Source: Oscillospiraceae bacterium
Lineage (GTDB): Bacteria > Bacillota > Clostridia > Oscillospirales > Oscillospiraceae
Length of the DNA stretch: 43,797 bases
NCBI GenBank assembly: GCA_902785115.1
Contig: CACZXQ010000003.1
Span: forward strand, 1-43,797
Direction of reading: 5' to 3'
Below, one piece after another: positions 1-7,777 of this stretch. A program made the translations under genes and the position numbers. Under the pieces are notes generated by a model. It saw only the letters and a list, made by a program, of their open reading frames with translations, searched no databases and was not told the origin of the DNA. Positions within the stretch are counted from its first letter, which is position 1; every line of letters begins with the position of its first letter.

Positions 1-162
1 AAGGCAATACCGCATAATGCGGCAAGAGCAGATTCCGAGAAAAACCGAGTTCTGATGATGGCACTTTTTCGCAGGAATACTTTGTGTATTGCAAGAAAAA
101 GTGACGAAATCAGGGCGCGGTTTTTCCGGAAGATGCCGCAGGCGTATTGTGCGGTGTTGCCT
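1..162. repeat. MITE-like long imperfect palindrome
   Basis: The two ends are inverted copies of each other: AGGCAATACCGCATAAT near position 2 matches the reverse complement of ATTGTGCGGTGTTGCCT ending at 162. Pairing continues inward: TTCCGAGAAAAACCGAG (about 34-50) pairs with the GCGGTTTTTCCGGAA region (about 117-131), and CACTTTTTCGCAGGAATAC (62-80) pairs with GTATTGCAAGAAAAAGTG (85-102). The whole element could fold into one hairpin and holds no reading frame of note. This is typical of a miniature inverted-repeat element; the left edge may be cut by the window start. It lies downstream of pyrH. Confidence 0.65.
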
Positions 163-225
163 AAATTGTTCAGTTCCTTCTCAATGAATAGAGAATAGTT
201 ATGGTGTCGCGGAGGAGCCAAACGC

Positions 226-266
226 TTGTCTCTCTCTGACCACCGGCCACTGACCACTGGCCACTC
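226..266. repeat. Heptamer repeat tract (TGACCAC family)
   Basis: A short run of the 7-bp unit CTGACCA/CCACTGA with variants CCGGCCA and CTGGCCA starts a few bases after the pyrH stop codon. The same unit is found at 5783-5932 and 42757-42785. Confidence 0.75.
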
Positions 267-272
267 AATTCA

Positions 273-983
273 CTATTTGACCAGCGTTCCCAGCTTTTCG
301 CCGCAGAGGACGCGGCCGATGTTCGTCGGCTCGGCGAGGGCGAAGACGATGACGGGGATGCTGTTATCCATGGCAAGGCTGGTGGCCGTGGTGTCCATCA
401 CCGCGAGATGGCGGGAGAGCACCTCGTCATAGCTGATCTCGTCAAACTTCACGGCGTCAGCGTTCTTGCGCGGATCGTCGGAGTACACGCCATCGATGTT
501 CTTGGCAAGCAGGATCGCGTCCGCTCCGATCTCAGCCGCGCGCAGCACCGCCGCCGTATCGGTGGAGAAGAAGGGCGCGCCCGTGCCGCAGGCAAAGAGC
601 ACGATCTTGCCCGCCTCGAGATACTCCACGGCCTTGCGGGTGTCGTAGCGTTCACCCACACCCTGGATGTCCACCGCGGTCATCACCCGCGCGTCACAGC
701 CTGCCTGTCGGAACACATCCGCCACCGCGAGGCAGTTCATCGCCGTTGCCAGCATGCCCATGCGGTCAGCGCTCACGCGCTCCACCTTGCCCGCGCCGTC
801 CTTGACGCCGCGCCAGAAGTTGCCGCCGCCGATGACGATGCCCACCTGGGCGCCCATCTCGCTGCAGGCCTTCACAGCCTCGCAGACGCGGGAGACAAAG
901 TCAAAATCAAAGCCGGTGTGCTTCTCCGCCGCCAGCGCTTCGCCGCTGATCTTGATCAAAACGCGATTGTAGACAGGTTCCAT
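273..983 (-). CDS. pyrH: UMP kinase
   Basis: PyrH phosphorylates UMP to UDP with ATP, the first step toward all other pyrimidine nucleotides, in the cytoplasm. The 236-residue protein has the normal family length and the amino-acid-kinase fold motifs: KISGEAL at the N terminus, IGGGNFWRG for the phosphate loop, SADRMGMLAT for UMP contact, GTGAPFFSTDTAA, and DAILLAKNIDGVYSDDPR near the nucleotide base. The ATG at 983 follows an AAGGAGAA ribosome site. It stands alone, divergent from the CobW pair. In many Firmicutes pyrH sits between tsf and frr, so this isolated location is mildly unusual. Confidence 0.96.
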   Translation of the reverse strand: MEPVYNRVLIKISGEALAAEKHTGFDFDFVSRVCEAVKACSEMGAQVGIVIGGGNFWRGVKDGAGKVERVSADRMGMLATAMNCLAVADVFRQAGCDARVMTAVDIQGVGERYDTRKAVEYLEAGKIVLFACGTGAPFFSTDTAAVLRAAEIGADAILLAKNIDGVYSDDPRKNADAVKFDEISYDEVLSRHLAVMDTTATSLAMDNSIPVIVFALAEPTNIGRVLCGEKLGTLVK

Positions 984-1034
984 GACGTTCTCCTTCTTGA
1001 CCCCCGGACAATCCGGGTTCCTTTATTCTTTGTT

Positions 1035-1063
1035 ATCTTACCACACGCCCCGGCATTTGACAA
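1035..1063 (-). promoter_or_regulatory. Sigma-A promoter for pyrH
   Basis: Reading the minus strand, TTGTCA (1063-1058), a 17-bp spacer and TAAGAT (1040-1035) lie about 50 bp upstream of the pyrH start. Confidence 0.6.
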
Positions 1064-1135
1064 GAACGTGTTTGACCGATCTTTTGCCTTTCCGCGGGAG
1101 GCTTATTATTCACGATTCGTTCGCATTCTGTGGCT

Positions 1136-1164
1136 TGTGCTTTTATTATAAAGGTGTTATACTA
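1136..1164 (+). promoter_or_regulatory. Sigma-A promoter for the CobW pair
   Basis: TTGTGC (1136-1141), 17-bp spacer, TATACT (1159-1164). The leader to the start at 1197 is about 25 nt with an AAAGGAGG ribosome site. No obvious Zur palindrome is visible. Confidence 0.65.
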
Positions 1165-1196
1165 TATGTTTGGAAACACAAAAGGAGGTCATGAAC

Positions 1197-2282
1197 ATGA
1201 CAAGAATTGATATATTTTCCGGCTTTCTCGGCGCGGGCAAAACCACACTCATCCGCAAGCTGATAGCCGAGGGCTATCAGAACGAAAAGCTGGTGCTCAT
1301 CGAGAACGAGTTTGGCGAGATCGCCATTGACGGCGGCTTTCTGCAGGACGCGGGCGTACAGATCACGGAGATGAACTCCGGCTGCATCTGCTGCACCCTG
1401 GTGGGCGACTTCACGAAGGCGCTCGCCAAGGTCATGGCGGACTACAGCCCCGACCGCATCATCATCGAGCCTTCGGGCGTTGGCAAGCTGTCTGACGTGG
1501 CCAAGGCCGTGGAGCGCGTTGAGGGCGCGCAGATCGGCGCGAAGGTCACCGTGGTCGACGCCGGTAAGTGCAAGATGTACATGCGCAACTTCGGCGAGTT
1601 CTTCAACGACCAGGTGCAGAACGCCGACCTGATCGTATTAAGCCGTACCGACAGCGCAAACGAGCAGAAGACCATGACCGCCGTCGAGCTTCTCAAGGGG
1701 CTCAACGCGGAGGCCGGGCTCATCACCACCCCCTGGGACAAGATCTCCGGCGAGCAGATCCGCGAGGTCATGGATGAAAACGGCCTGCGCGCGGCAAAGG
1801 AAGCGCTGGAGCATGAGCACCATCACCATCACCACGACGAGGACGAGTGCGACGATCCCGACTGCGAGTGCCACCACCATCACGACGATGAGGACGAGGA
1901 GCACGCGCATCATCACCACCATCACGACGAGGACGAGTGCGACGATCCCGACTGCGAGTGCCATCATCACCACGACGGGCACCATCATCACCATCACCAC
2001 GCCGACGAGATCTTCACAAGCTGGGGCATGGAGACGCCGCGCAAGTTCACTGAGGACGAGCTGCGCGCCATTCTTGCCGCGCTGGGCGACGAGGAGAAAT
2101 ACGGCGTCGTGCTGCGCGCCAAGGGCATCGTGGACGCGAGCGACGGCGAGTGGCTGTACTTTGACTACGTCCCGGAGGAGACCGATATCCGCCGCGGCAG
2201 CGCGGGCGTGACCGGCCGCTTCTGCGTGATCGGCTCTCACATCAAGGAGAGCGCTTTGAAGGAGCTGTTCAACATTGGCTAA
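1197..2282 (+). CDS. G3E (CobW/COG0523) GTPase with His/Cys/Asp-rich metal tail
   Basis: This is a predicted metallochaperone GTPase that would deliver a metal, often zinc, cobalt or nickel, to a client protein at the cost of GTP. The 361-residue protein has Walker A GFLGAGKT (9-16), the family metal motif CICC (63-66), IIEPSGVG and LSRTD (NKxD-like), and a CobW C-terminal domain from about 270. Between them (about 205-268) lies a loop with two near-exact copies of a unit HHHHHHDEDECDDPDCEC followed by more His runs. I chose the ATG at 1197, 8 nt from AGGAGG, over an in-frame ATG at 1191 that is too close. It overlaps the next gene by 8 nt. Family is certain; the metal is not known. Confidence 0.93.
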   Translation: MTRIDIFSGFLGAGKTTLIRKLIAEGYQNEKLVLIENEFGEIAIDGGFLQDAGVQITEMNSGCICCTLVGDFTKALAKVMADYSPDRIIIEPSGVGKLSDVAKAVERVEGAQIGAKVTVVDAGKCKMYMRNFGEFFNDQVQNADLIVLSRTDSANEQKTMTAVELLKGLNAEAGLITTPWDKISGEQIREVMDENGLRAAKEALEHEHHHHHHDEDECDDPDCECHHHHDDEDEEHAHHHHHHDEDECDDPDCECHHHHDGHHHHHHHADEIFTSWGMETPRKFTEDELRAILAALGDEEKYGVVLRAKGIVDASDGEWLYFDYVPEETDIRRGSAGVTGRFCVIGSHIKESALKELFNIG

Positions 2283-3228
2283 AAATCCCGATCTTCCCGT
2301 ATATCTTTTCACCGGTTTTCTTGAAGCCGGCAAAACCAAATTCATTCAGGAGACGCTGGAGGACAAGCGCTTCTGCAACGGTGAGCGCACGCTGCTCCTG
2401 GTCTGCGAGGAGGGCGAGGAGGAATACGCCCCCGAGCAGTTTGCCGACAAAAACGTCTTTATCCGCATCGTAGAGGAGCAGAGCCAACTCAACACCCCAA
2501 ACCTGCTGCGCTTTGTGGCGGAGACGCAGAGTGAGCGCATTGTGATCGAATATAACGGCATGTGGCTTCTCGACGCGCTCTACCAGGCCATGCCCGAGAG
2601 CTGGGTGGTGTATCAGGAGTTCATGTTTGCTGACGCCACCACCTTCCTCAGCTATAACGACAACATGCGCCAGCTCGTATACGACAAGCTCAAGAGCTGT
2701 GAGCTCGTGGTCTTCAACCGCTTCAAGCCCCAGATGGACAAGATGGCCTTTCACAAGATCGTGCGCGGCGCTTCCCGTCGGGCGGACATCGCCTACGAGT
2801 CCCCGGACGGTCAGGTCGCCTATGACGACATTGAAGACCCCCTGCCCTTCGATTTGGAAGCCCCCATCGTGGAGATCGGGGATGAGGACTACGCCATGTG
2901 GTACCGCGACATGAGCGAGGAGCCGAAGAAGTACGAGGGCAAAACCGTGCGCTTTAAGTGCCGCGCCCTGGTGCGCCAGAAGCTGCCGAAGCAGACCTTT
3001 GTGGTGGGCCGCCATGTGATGACCTGCTGCGTGGAGGATATTCAGTTCGCGGGGCTTGTGTGCCAGTGGGAGCGGGCTGAGCTCATCGAGGACAACAGCT
3101 GGCTCATCCTCACGGCAAAGATCAACTTCAAGTTTAACCGCGCCTACGGCAAGAAGGGTCCCGTGCTGACCTATATTGCCTCCGAGCCCTGCCCCGCCCC
3201 GGCGCAGGACGTGGCGACGTTCTATTGA
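2275..3228 (+). CDS. CobW-like P-loop protein fused to TIGR03943-like domain
   Basis: The TTG start at 2275 lies inside the end of the upstream GTPase gene behind GGAG, so the two are translationally coupled. The N-terminal part looks like a diverged G3E GTPase: Walker A GFLEAGKT (14-21) is intact, but the CxCC metal motif is missing and the base-recognition motif reads FNRF. The last about 95 residues (from about 219: GKTVRFKC, then VVGRHVMTCCVEDIQFAG and a late YxxSEPCPAP) resemble the C-terminal domain of the TIGR03943/YcgQ proteins, which accompany YcgR-type permeases and COG0523 proteins in Firmicutes. That similarity is from memory, by eye. The fusion suggests a partner of the upstream metallochaperone. 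No permease gene is near. Confidence 0.8.
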   Translation: MAKNPDLPVYLFTGFLEAGKTKFIQETLEDKRFCNGERTLLLVCEEGEEEYAPEQFADKNVFIRIVEEQSQLNTPNLLRFVAETQSERIVIEYNGMWLLDALYQAMPESWVVYQEFMFADATTFLSYNDNMRQLVYDKLKSCELVVFNRFKPQMDKMAFHKIVRGASRRADIAYESPDGQVAYDDIEDPLPFDLEAPIVEIGDEDYAMWYRDMSEEPKKYEGKTVRFKCRALVRQKLPKQTFVVGRHVMTCCVEDIQFAGLVCQWERAELIEDNSWLILTAKINFKFNRAYGKKGPVLTYIASEPCPAPAQDVATFY

Positions 3229-3232
3229 GCAG

Positions 3233-3251
3233 GGACGAGCATTGCTCGTCC
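3233..3251. repeat. GGACGAGC palindromic repeat
   Basis: Perfect palindrome GGACGAGCA-T-TGCTCGTCC just after the stop of the CobW-like gene. Related copies are at 41176-41194, 41293-41312 and 41339-41357. Confidence 0.7.
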
Positions 3252-3278
3252 GTATTCAGTGAATAACAAGGAAACATC

Positions 3279-3929
3279 ATGCGATACAAATGCCTCGTCT
3301 TTGACCACGACGACACCGTGGTCAGCAGCACCGCTGCCATCCACCACCCCAGCTTCCAGGCCTTTCTGGATCTTTACCTGCCGGGCAGGAGCTGCACGCT
3401 GGAGGACTACTTCATCAAGAACTTCGACCCCGGCTTTCTGCCCATGTGCCGGGAGGAATACGGCATGGACGATGAAATGCTGGACATCGAGTGGCGCTTC
3501 TGGCGCGACTATGTGAAGCAGCATATCCCCGCCGCCTACCCCGGCATCCGGGAGATCATGGAGCGGCAGAAGGCGGAAGGCGGGCTTGTGTGCGTCGTAT
3601 CCCACAGCTTTGACGACAACATTCTGCGCGACTGGGCGGCAAACGGTCTGCCGACGCCGGACGCCGTCTTCGGCTGGGAGCAGCCGCCCGAGCGCCGCAA
3701 GCCGAACCCCTGGCCGCTGGAGGAGATCATGCGCCGCTTTGCCTTAAAGCCCTCTGATCTTCTGATGATCGACGACTTGAAGCCCGGCTATGACATGGCG
3801 AAGGCCTGCGGCGTGGATTTCGCGGGCGTGGGCTGGTCGAACGACATCCCCTCCATCGAGGCATTTATGCGCAAAAACTGCACAAACTATTTCAAAACCG
3901 TCCCGGAGTTGGCCGGATTCGTGAACTGA
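3279..3929 (+). CDS. HAD-superfamily phosphatase
   Basis: A 216-residue cytoplasmic hydrolase of the haloacid dehalogenase superfamily. Motif I is FDHDDT with the predicted nucleophile D9 and acid/base D11; motif II is the Ser in VVSHS (about 109); motif III is the Lys in RRKPNP; motif IV is LMIDDLKPG. The cap region lies between motif I and II, as in subclass I enzymes such as phosphoglycolate phosphatase and beta-phosphoglucomutase. The substrate cannot be told from sequence. The ATG follows AAGGAAACATC. The gene may be read with the CobW pair and the glycosyltransferase; the spacing to the latter is 11 bp. Confidence 0.88.
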   Translation: MRYKCLVFDHDDTVVSSTAAIHHPSFQAFLDLYLPGRSCTLEDYFIKNFDPGFLPMCREEYGMDDEMLDIEWRFWRDYVKQHIPAAYPGIREIMERQKAEGGLVCVVSHSFDDNILRDWAANGLPTPDAVFGWEQPPERRKPNPWPLEEIMRRFALKPSDLLMIDDLKPGYDMAKACGVDFAGVGWSNDIPSIEAFMRKNCTNYFKTVPELAGFVN

Positions 3930-3940
3930 GGTGCTGCTTA

Positions 3941-4912
3941 TTGAAGCCTGTACTGTACATCGTCATCCCCTGTTATAACGAGCAGGAGGTGCTGCCCATC
4001 ACAGCGCCGCAGTTTCTGACAAAGCTCCTCGTCCTGCGCGACCTCGGCAAGATCAGCGACGAGAGCCGCGTGCTTTTCGTCAATGACGGCAGCCGCGACC
4101 GTACCTGGGAGATCATCCGGGAGCTGGCGGCTTCCGACCCCCACTATCTCGGCATTTCCCAGAGCCGCAACCGCGGCCATCAGAACGCGGTGCTCGCCGG
4201 GCTCATGGAGGCAAAGGATCGCTGCGATATCACGATCTCCATCGACTGCGACGGGCAGGACGACATCGACGCCATGGACAGGATGGTGGACGCTTACCTC
4301 GACGGCTGTGACGTGGTCTACGGCGTGCGCGCAAGCCGCCGCACCGATACCTTCTTCAAGCGCTTCACCGCCCAGAGCTTCTATAAATTTCTCGCCGCGA
4401 TGGGCGCGGAGGTGGTCTATAACCACGCCGACTACCGCCTCATCAGCGCGCGCGTCTTACAGGAGCTGGCGGGCTTTCGGGAAGTAAACCTGTTTTTGCG
4501 CGGTCTGGTGCCGCTGGTGGGCTTTAAGAGCACGACGGTCAGCTATGACCGGGCGGAACGCCTCGCCGGGAAGAGCCATTACCCGCTCGGCAAGATGCTC
4601 ACCCTCGCGATGGACGGCATCACCAGTCTCTCCGTCAAGCCCCTGCGGCTCATCACCGGCTTTGGCGTGTTTGTGGCCCTGGTCAGCTTTCTCGGCGTCG
4701 TCTGGGCGATCGTTACCGCCCTGAGCGGCAAAAGCGTGGAGGGCTGGGCGAGCATGACTTCCATCGTCTGCTTCGTCTCCGGGGTGCAGCTCATTTCCCT
4801 CGGCATCATCGGGGAGTATGTCGGAAAAACCTATCTGGAAGTCAAGCAGCGCCCCCGCTATATCATCTCCGAGCGAACCTGGGACGATGCCGAAGCGGGC
4901 CGTAAATCTTAA
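3941..4912 (+). CDS. Family 2 glycosyltransferase, GtrB/DPM-like
   Basis: This 323-residue membrane protein should move a sugar from a nucleotide sugar to a polyprenyl phosphate, as GtrB and dolichol-phosphate mannose synthase do. The GT2 catalytic part (1-225) shows IVIPCYNEQE, VNDGSRD and the DxD-type IDCDGQDD; two membrane spans follow at about 235-258 and 268-290, then a short basic tail. I chose TTG at 3941, 11 bp after the HAD stop, because the protein then starts MKPVLYIVIPCYNE as in the family. The ribosome site is weak (GAGGTG). A dedicated flippase or acceptor gene is not nearby. Confidence 0.9.
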   Translation: MKPVLYIVIPCYNEQEVLPITAPQFLTKLLVLRDLGKISDESRVLFVNDGSRDRTWEIIRELAASDPHYLGISQSRNRGHQNAVLAGLMEAKDRCDITISIDCDGQDDIDAMDRMVDAYLDGCDVVYGVRASRRTDTFFKRFTAQSFYKFLAAMGAEVVYNHADYRLISARVLQELAGFREVNLFLRGLVPLVGFKSTTVSYDRAERLAGKSHYPLGKMLTLAMDGITSLSVKPLRLITGFGVFVALVSFLGVVWAIVTALSGKSVEGWASMTSIVCFVSGVQLISLGIIGEYVGKTYLEVKQRPRYIISERTWDDAEAGRKS

Positions 4913-4948
4913 CATTTTTTAAATTTACCGCAAAATTGGTGCCAAAGT

Positions 4949-4972
4949 GGGGAATTTTGGTCAAAATTCCCC
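4949..4972. repeat. Perfect 11-bp inverted repeat
   Basis: GGGGAATTTTG-GT-CAAAATTCCCC. There is no T-run on either side, so it is not a typical terminator; it sits 32 bp upstream of a promoter and could be an operator or mark the end of the glycosyltransferase mRNA. Confidence 0.5.
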
Positions 4973-5003
4973 CGAAAACAGGCGTCTCAGTGGTCTTGGA
5001 TAC

Positions 5004-5032
5004 TTGACGAAAAGCCAAAGAAGTTGTATTAT
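5004..5032 (+). promoter_or_regulatory. Sigma-A promoter
   Basis: TTGACG, 17-bp spacer, TATTAT, about 40 bp before the next start codon. Confidence 0.65.
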
Positions 5033-5078
5033 TTGCTCGTAGCATAGCGTCTATTCCTTATAGAACGGAGGAAATGCA

Positions 5079-5735
5079 ATGAGCGTAATCCCTGAAGTGA
5101 AATGCAGGCGCTGCGGCGAAAGCTTCTCCGCCCTGCGCACCCGCTGCCCCAACTGCGGCACCCGCCGCGTGAGCCAGAGCGGGCGCACGCCGGGCGCTAC
5201 CCCCGGCACCGTCAAAGGCACCGCCTCCTATGAGCGCGCCGAGACGAATACCAAGTGGCAGATGATTTTCGGCCTGATTCTTGTTGTGGCCGTTATCCTC
5301 GCTGTGATCGTGATGGTCTCCACCAGCCTCAACGGGCAGGAAGCCGGTACCGCCAGGATCACCAATCCCCCCACCGACGCGCCGTCCGCGACGCCGATCT
5401 ATGTGATCGAGCAGGCGCCCACCCCGCCGCCCACGCCGACGCCCACCGTGTCCGACATCAAGATCTTCTATTACGATAAGGAGCTTGAGGACTTTACGAT
5501 GCACGAAGGCAACGACCCGCTGACCATTCACGCGGTCGTCTACCCGCCGGAGGAGTTCTCCGACGCGCAGCTGACCTGGTCGGTGGACGATGAGAGCGTC
5601 TTCAAGATCACGCCCGATCCCGAAGACTCCAAGCAGTGCAAGTGCGAGATCCTCGCCCGCAAGAACGGCGGCGTCAAGCTGACCGTCTCCTGCAACGGCT
5701 TCGAGAAAGCCATCCGCGTCTACCTCGTTGCGTAA
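5079..5735 (+). CDS. Zinc-ribbon single-span membrane protein with Ig-like ectodomain
   Basis: I do not recognise a named gene. The 218-residue protein begins with a zinc ribbon (C9, C12, C23, C26), has a single membrane span (about 61-81), a Pro/Thr-rich linker (about 95-125) and a C-terminal part from about 128 that looks like a bacterial Ig-like (Big) beta-sandwich, judging by the phrase LTWSVDDESVFKI. The ribbon would be cytosolic and the Ig domain outside. Such architectures are frequent in Clostridia. It has its own promoter, a GGAGGAAATGCA ribosome site and a strong terminator, so it is a single-gene unit. Confidence 0.82.
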   Translation: MSVIPEVKCRRCGESFSALRTRCPNCGTRRVSQSGRTPGATPGTVKGTASYERAETNTKWQMIFGLILVVAVILAVIVMVSTSLNGQEAGTARITNPPTDAPSATPIYVIEQAPTPPPTPTPTVSDIKIFYYDKELEDFTMHEGNDPLTIHAVVYPPEEFSDAQLTWSVDDESVFKITPDPEDSKQCKCEILARKNGGVKLTVSCNGFEKAIRVYLVA

Positions 5736-5737
5736 TC

Positions 5738-5783
5738 AAAAAACCGAGACCTTGAAGCAAGCTTCAAGGTCTCGGTTTTTTAG
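5738..5783 (+). terminator. Strong rho-independent terminator
   Basis: A 20-bp perfect stem (5738-5757 with 5762-5781), loop CAAG, ends in a T-run. The A-rich 5' arm also makes it usable for the convergent GH13 gene. Confidence 0.9.
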
Positions 5784-5932
5784 TGGCCAGTGATTAGTGG
5801 CCAGTGGCCAGTAACCACTAATCACTAATCACTAACCACTGACCACTGACCACTGACCACTGACCACTGACCACCGGCCACTGACCACTGACCACTAACC
5901 ACTGACCACTGACCACTGACCACCGACCACGA
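5783..5932. repeat. Heptamer tandem repeat tract
   Basis: About 20 units of a 7-bp repeat, consensus CCACTGA (TGACCAC in register), with variants CCACTAA, CCGGCCA and ATCACTA. It covers the end of the GH13 gene and, since 21 nt are 7 codons, adds GQWSVVS repeats to that protein. Confidence 0.9.
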
Positions 5933-7759
5933 TTTCAACAGCCACACGAAGCCGCAGGGCGGCAGGTTCCAGGTGCCGTCCAGCACCAGCTCGTCCCCGC
6001 GGACAAGGTTTTTATGCAGCCCTTCGGTGTGAAGCTGCGCGCACTTCCAGCTCTCGCTGAAGTTATAGACCATGGTCAGCTCCTCGCCGTTTAAGCGCCG
6101 CCGGATGGCAAGCAGCGCATCGTCCCCCGCCCAAAAGGTGCTGACCTCCGCCTCGGCGGAGAAGATGGGGTGCGCGCGCCGGATCGCCGCGAGCTGATGG
6201 ATGCCCTGAAAGAGCCTGCCCTCCCGCGTCTCCGGGTCATGGCGGCGCTCGGCGGTCTCCCAGGGGAAAGCGCCGCGGTGCAGATAACGGCTGTCCTCGC
6301 ACTTTTTGGGGTCACGGTGATAGGCGTAATCGTTAAGCTGCCCGATCTCGTCCCCTGCGTAGAGGATGGGAACGCCGCTCTGGCCTAAGAGCCAGGCGTG
6401 CAGCATCAGATCCCGGTCGATGGCGAGCGCGAGGGCTTCCTCGTTCTGCTCCTGCTCCGCGCTCTCGATGCCGACGAGCGAGGCCGCCGTGCCGCAGAGG
6501 CGGGCGTCCCCCAGACGGGGATCGTCATTATATCGCTCGCCGCGGGCAACGCTGCCGGGAAATTCGCCGGTGAAGAAGGCATTGAGATAGGCCTTGTGCG
6601 GCACCTCCTCCATGCCAAAGCCTCTCAGGAAAGGATAATCCAGCCCCCAGCCGATGTCGTCATGGCAGCGCAGGTAGTTGAGGAAGATATAGTCCTTGGG
6701 AAGACTCGCCACGATGTCCGCCTGATGGCGCAGCAGCCGCGCGTCCCGCGTGGCGACGGTGTGCCAGGTCGTGCACATGGTGGTGGCGTTATAGAGCATG
6801 TGGCACTCCGGGCGCGTAAGCTCGCCGAAGTAAGGCGCCAGCTTCTCCGGCGCCATGACCACCTCGCCCAGCAGCACCACCGAGGGGCAAACGATCTCGC
6901 ACACAAGGCGCAGCAGGCGCACAATGCTGTGCACCTCCGGGAGATTGCGGCAGTCGGTGCCGAGCTTCTTCCAGATATAAGGCACCGCGTCGATGCGGAT
7001 CACGTCGATGCCCTTGTTGGCAAGAAAGAGCATATTGTCCGTCATCGCGTTCATGACGGCGGGATTTGCGTAGTTTAAGTCCCACTGGTAGGGGTAAAAG
7101 GAAGTCAGCACATAGCTCTGCGCGTCCTCCAGCCAGGTGAAGTTTCCCGGTGCGGTGACCGGGAAGACCTGGGGGACGTGCTTTTCATACTCGTCCGGGA
7201 TCGTGCGGTCGGGGTAGAATGAGTAGAACGCTCGGTACTCCGGGTCGCCCGCTCTGGCCTTCTTCGCCCAGATGTGATCCTCGCTCGTGTGGTTCATCAC
7301 GAAGTCCATGCAGACGGAGATCCCCTCTTCATGGCAGGCGCCGGTCAGCGCCTCAAGGTCGGCCATGCTGCCGAGGCTGGGCTTGACCTTGCGGAAGCTC
7401 GCTACGGCGTAGCCGCCGTCGCTGCGTCCGTCCACGGTGTCGAGAAAGGGCATCAAGTGCAGGTAGTTGACGCCGGTTTCACGCAGATAATCCAGCTTCT
7501 GCCGCACCCCCTGCAGCGTCCCGGCGAACTGGTCCACATACAGGCACATGCCCAGCAGATCATTGCCCTTGTACCAATCGGGCTGCTGCTCCCGCGCGCG
7601 GTCGCGCTCTTTGAGGGCGGTGCCGCGCGAGCGATAGCGCTTCTGCAGGGTCTGCAGCAGCTCCTCCAGCGCAGCCTGCTTTCCGGGGTAGAGCGAGAGA
7701 TAGAGAGCTTCCAGCTCCTGCCGCCGTGCTTTCATACGGCGTTCAAACTCTTTTGTCAT
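5825..7759 (-). CDS. GH13 alpha-glucosyltransferase, amylosucrase-like
   Basis: The 644-residue protein belongs to glycoside hydrolase family 13 and most resembles amylosucrase (GH13_4), which builds alpha-1,4-glucan from sucrose; sucrose hydrolase or phosphorylase activity is also possible. Visible conserved regions: FVMNHTSEDH (region I), VIRIDAVPYIWKK with the nucleophile Asp (II), LLGEVVMAPE with the acid/base Glu (III) and YLRCHDDIGW with the transition-state Asp (IV). The RCHDDIGW and RIDAVxxIWK forms are typical of the subfamily. No signal peptide is seen. The natural end is probably near LLKS; the last about 35 residues are GQWSVVS repeats encoded by the heptamer tract. The ATG follows AGAGG. 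Confidence 0.87.
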   Translation of the reverse strand: MTKEFERRMKARRQELEALYLSLYPGKQAALEELLQTLQKRYRSRGTALKERDRAREQQPDWYKGNDLLGMCLYVDQFAGTLQGVRQKLDYLRETGVNYLHLMPFLDTVDGRSDGGYAVASFRKVKPSLGSMADLEALTGACHEEGISVCMDFVMNHTSEDHIWAKKARAGDPEYRAFYSFYPDRTIPDEYEKHVPQVFPVTAPGNFTWLEDAQSYVLTSFYPYQWDLNYANPAVMNAMTDNMLFLANKGIDVIRIDAVPYIWKKLGTDCRNLPEVHSIVRLLRLVCEIVCPSVVLLGEVVMAPEKLAPYFGELTRPECHMLYNATTMCTTWHTVATRDARLLRHQADIVASLPKDYIFLNYLRCHDDIGWGLDYPFLRGFGMEEVPHKAYLNAFFTGEFPGSVARGERYNDDPRLGDARLCGTAASLVGIESAEQEQNEEALALAIDRDLMLHAWLLGQSGVPILYAGDEIGQLNDYAYHRDPKKCEDSRYLHRGAFPWETAERRHDPETREGRLFQGIHQLAAIRRAHPIFSAEAEVSTFWAGDDALLAIRRRLNGEELTMVYNFSESWKCAQLHTEGLHKNLVRGDELVLDGTWNLPPCGFVWLLKSWSVVSGQWSVVSGQWSVAGGQWSVVSGQWSVVSD

Positions 7760-7777
7760 GGTTTTTTCCTCTTTTTC

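Noticed and set aside
408..1151. Long plus-strand reading frame opposite pyrH
   Set aside because: Antisense shadow of a well-conserved gene; His/Ala-rich, no ribosome site.
4863..5045. 60-codon minus frame between glycosyltransferase and zinc-ribbon gene
   Set aside because: Overlaps a promoter and an inverted repeat and has no ribosome site.
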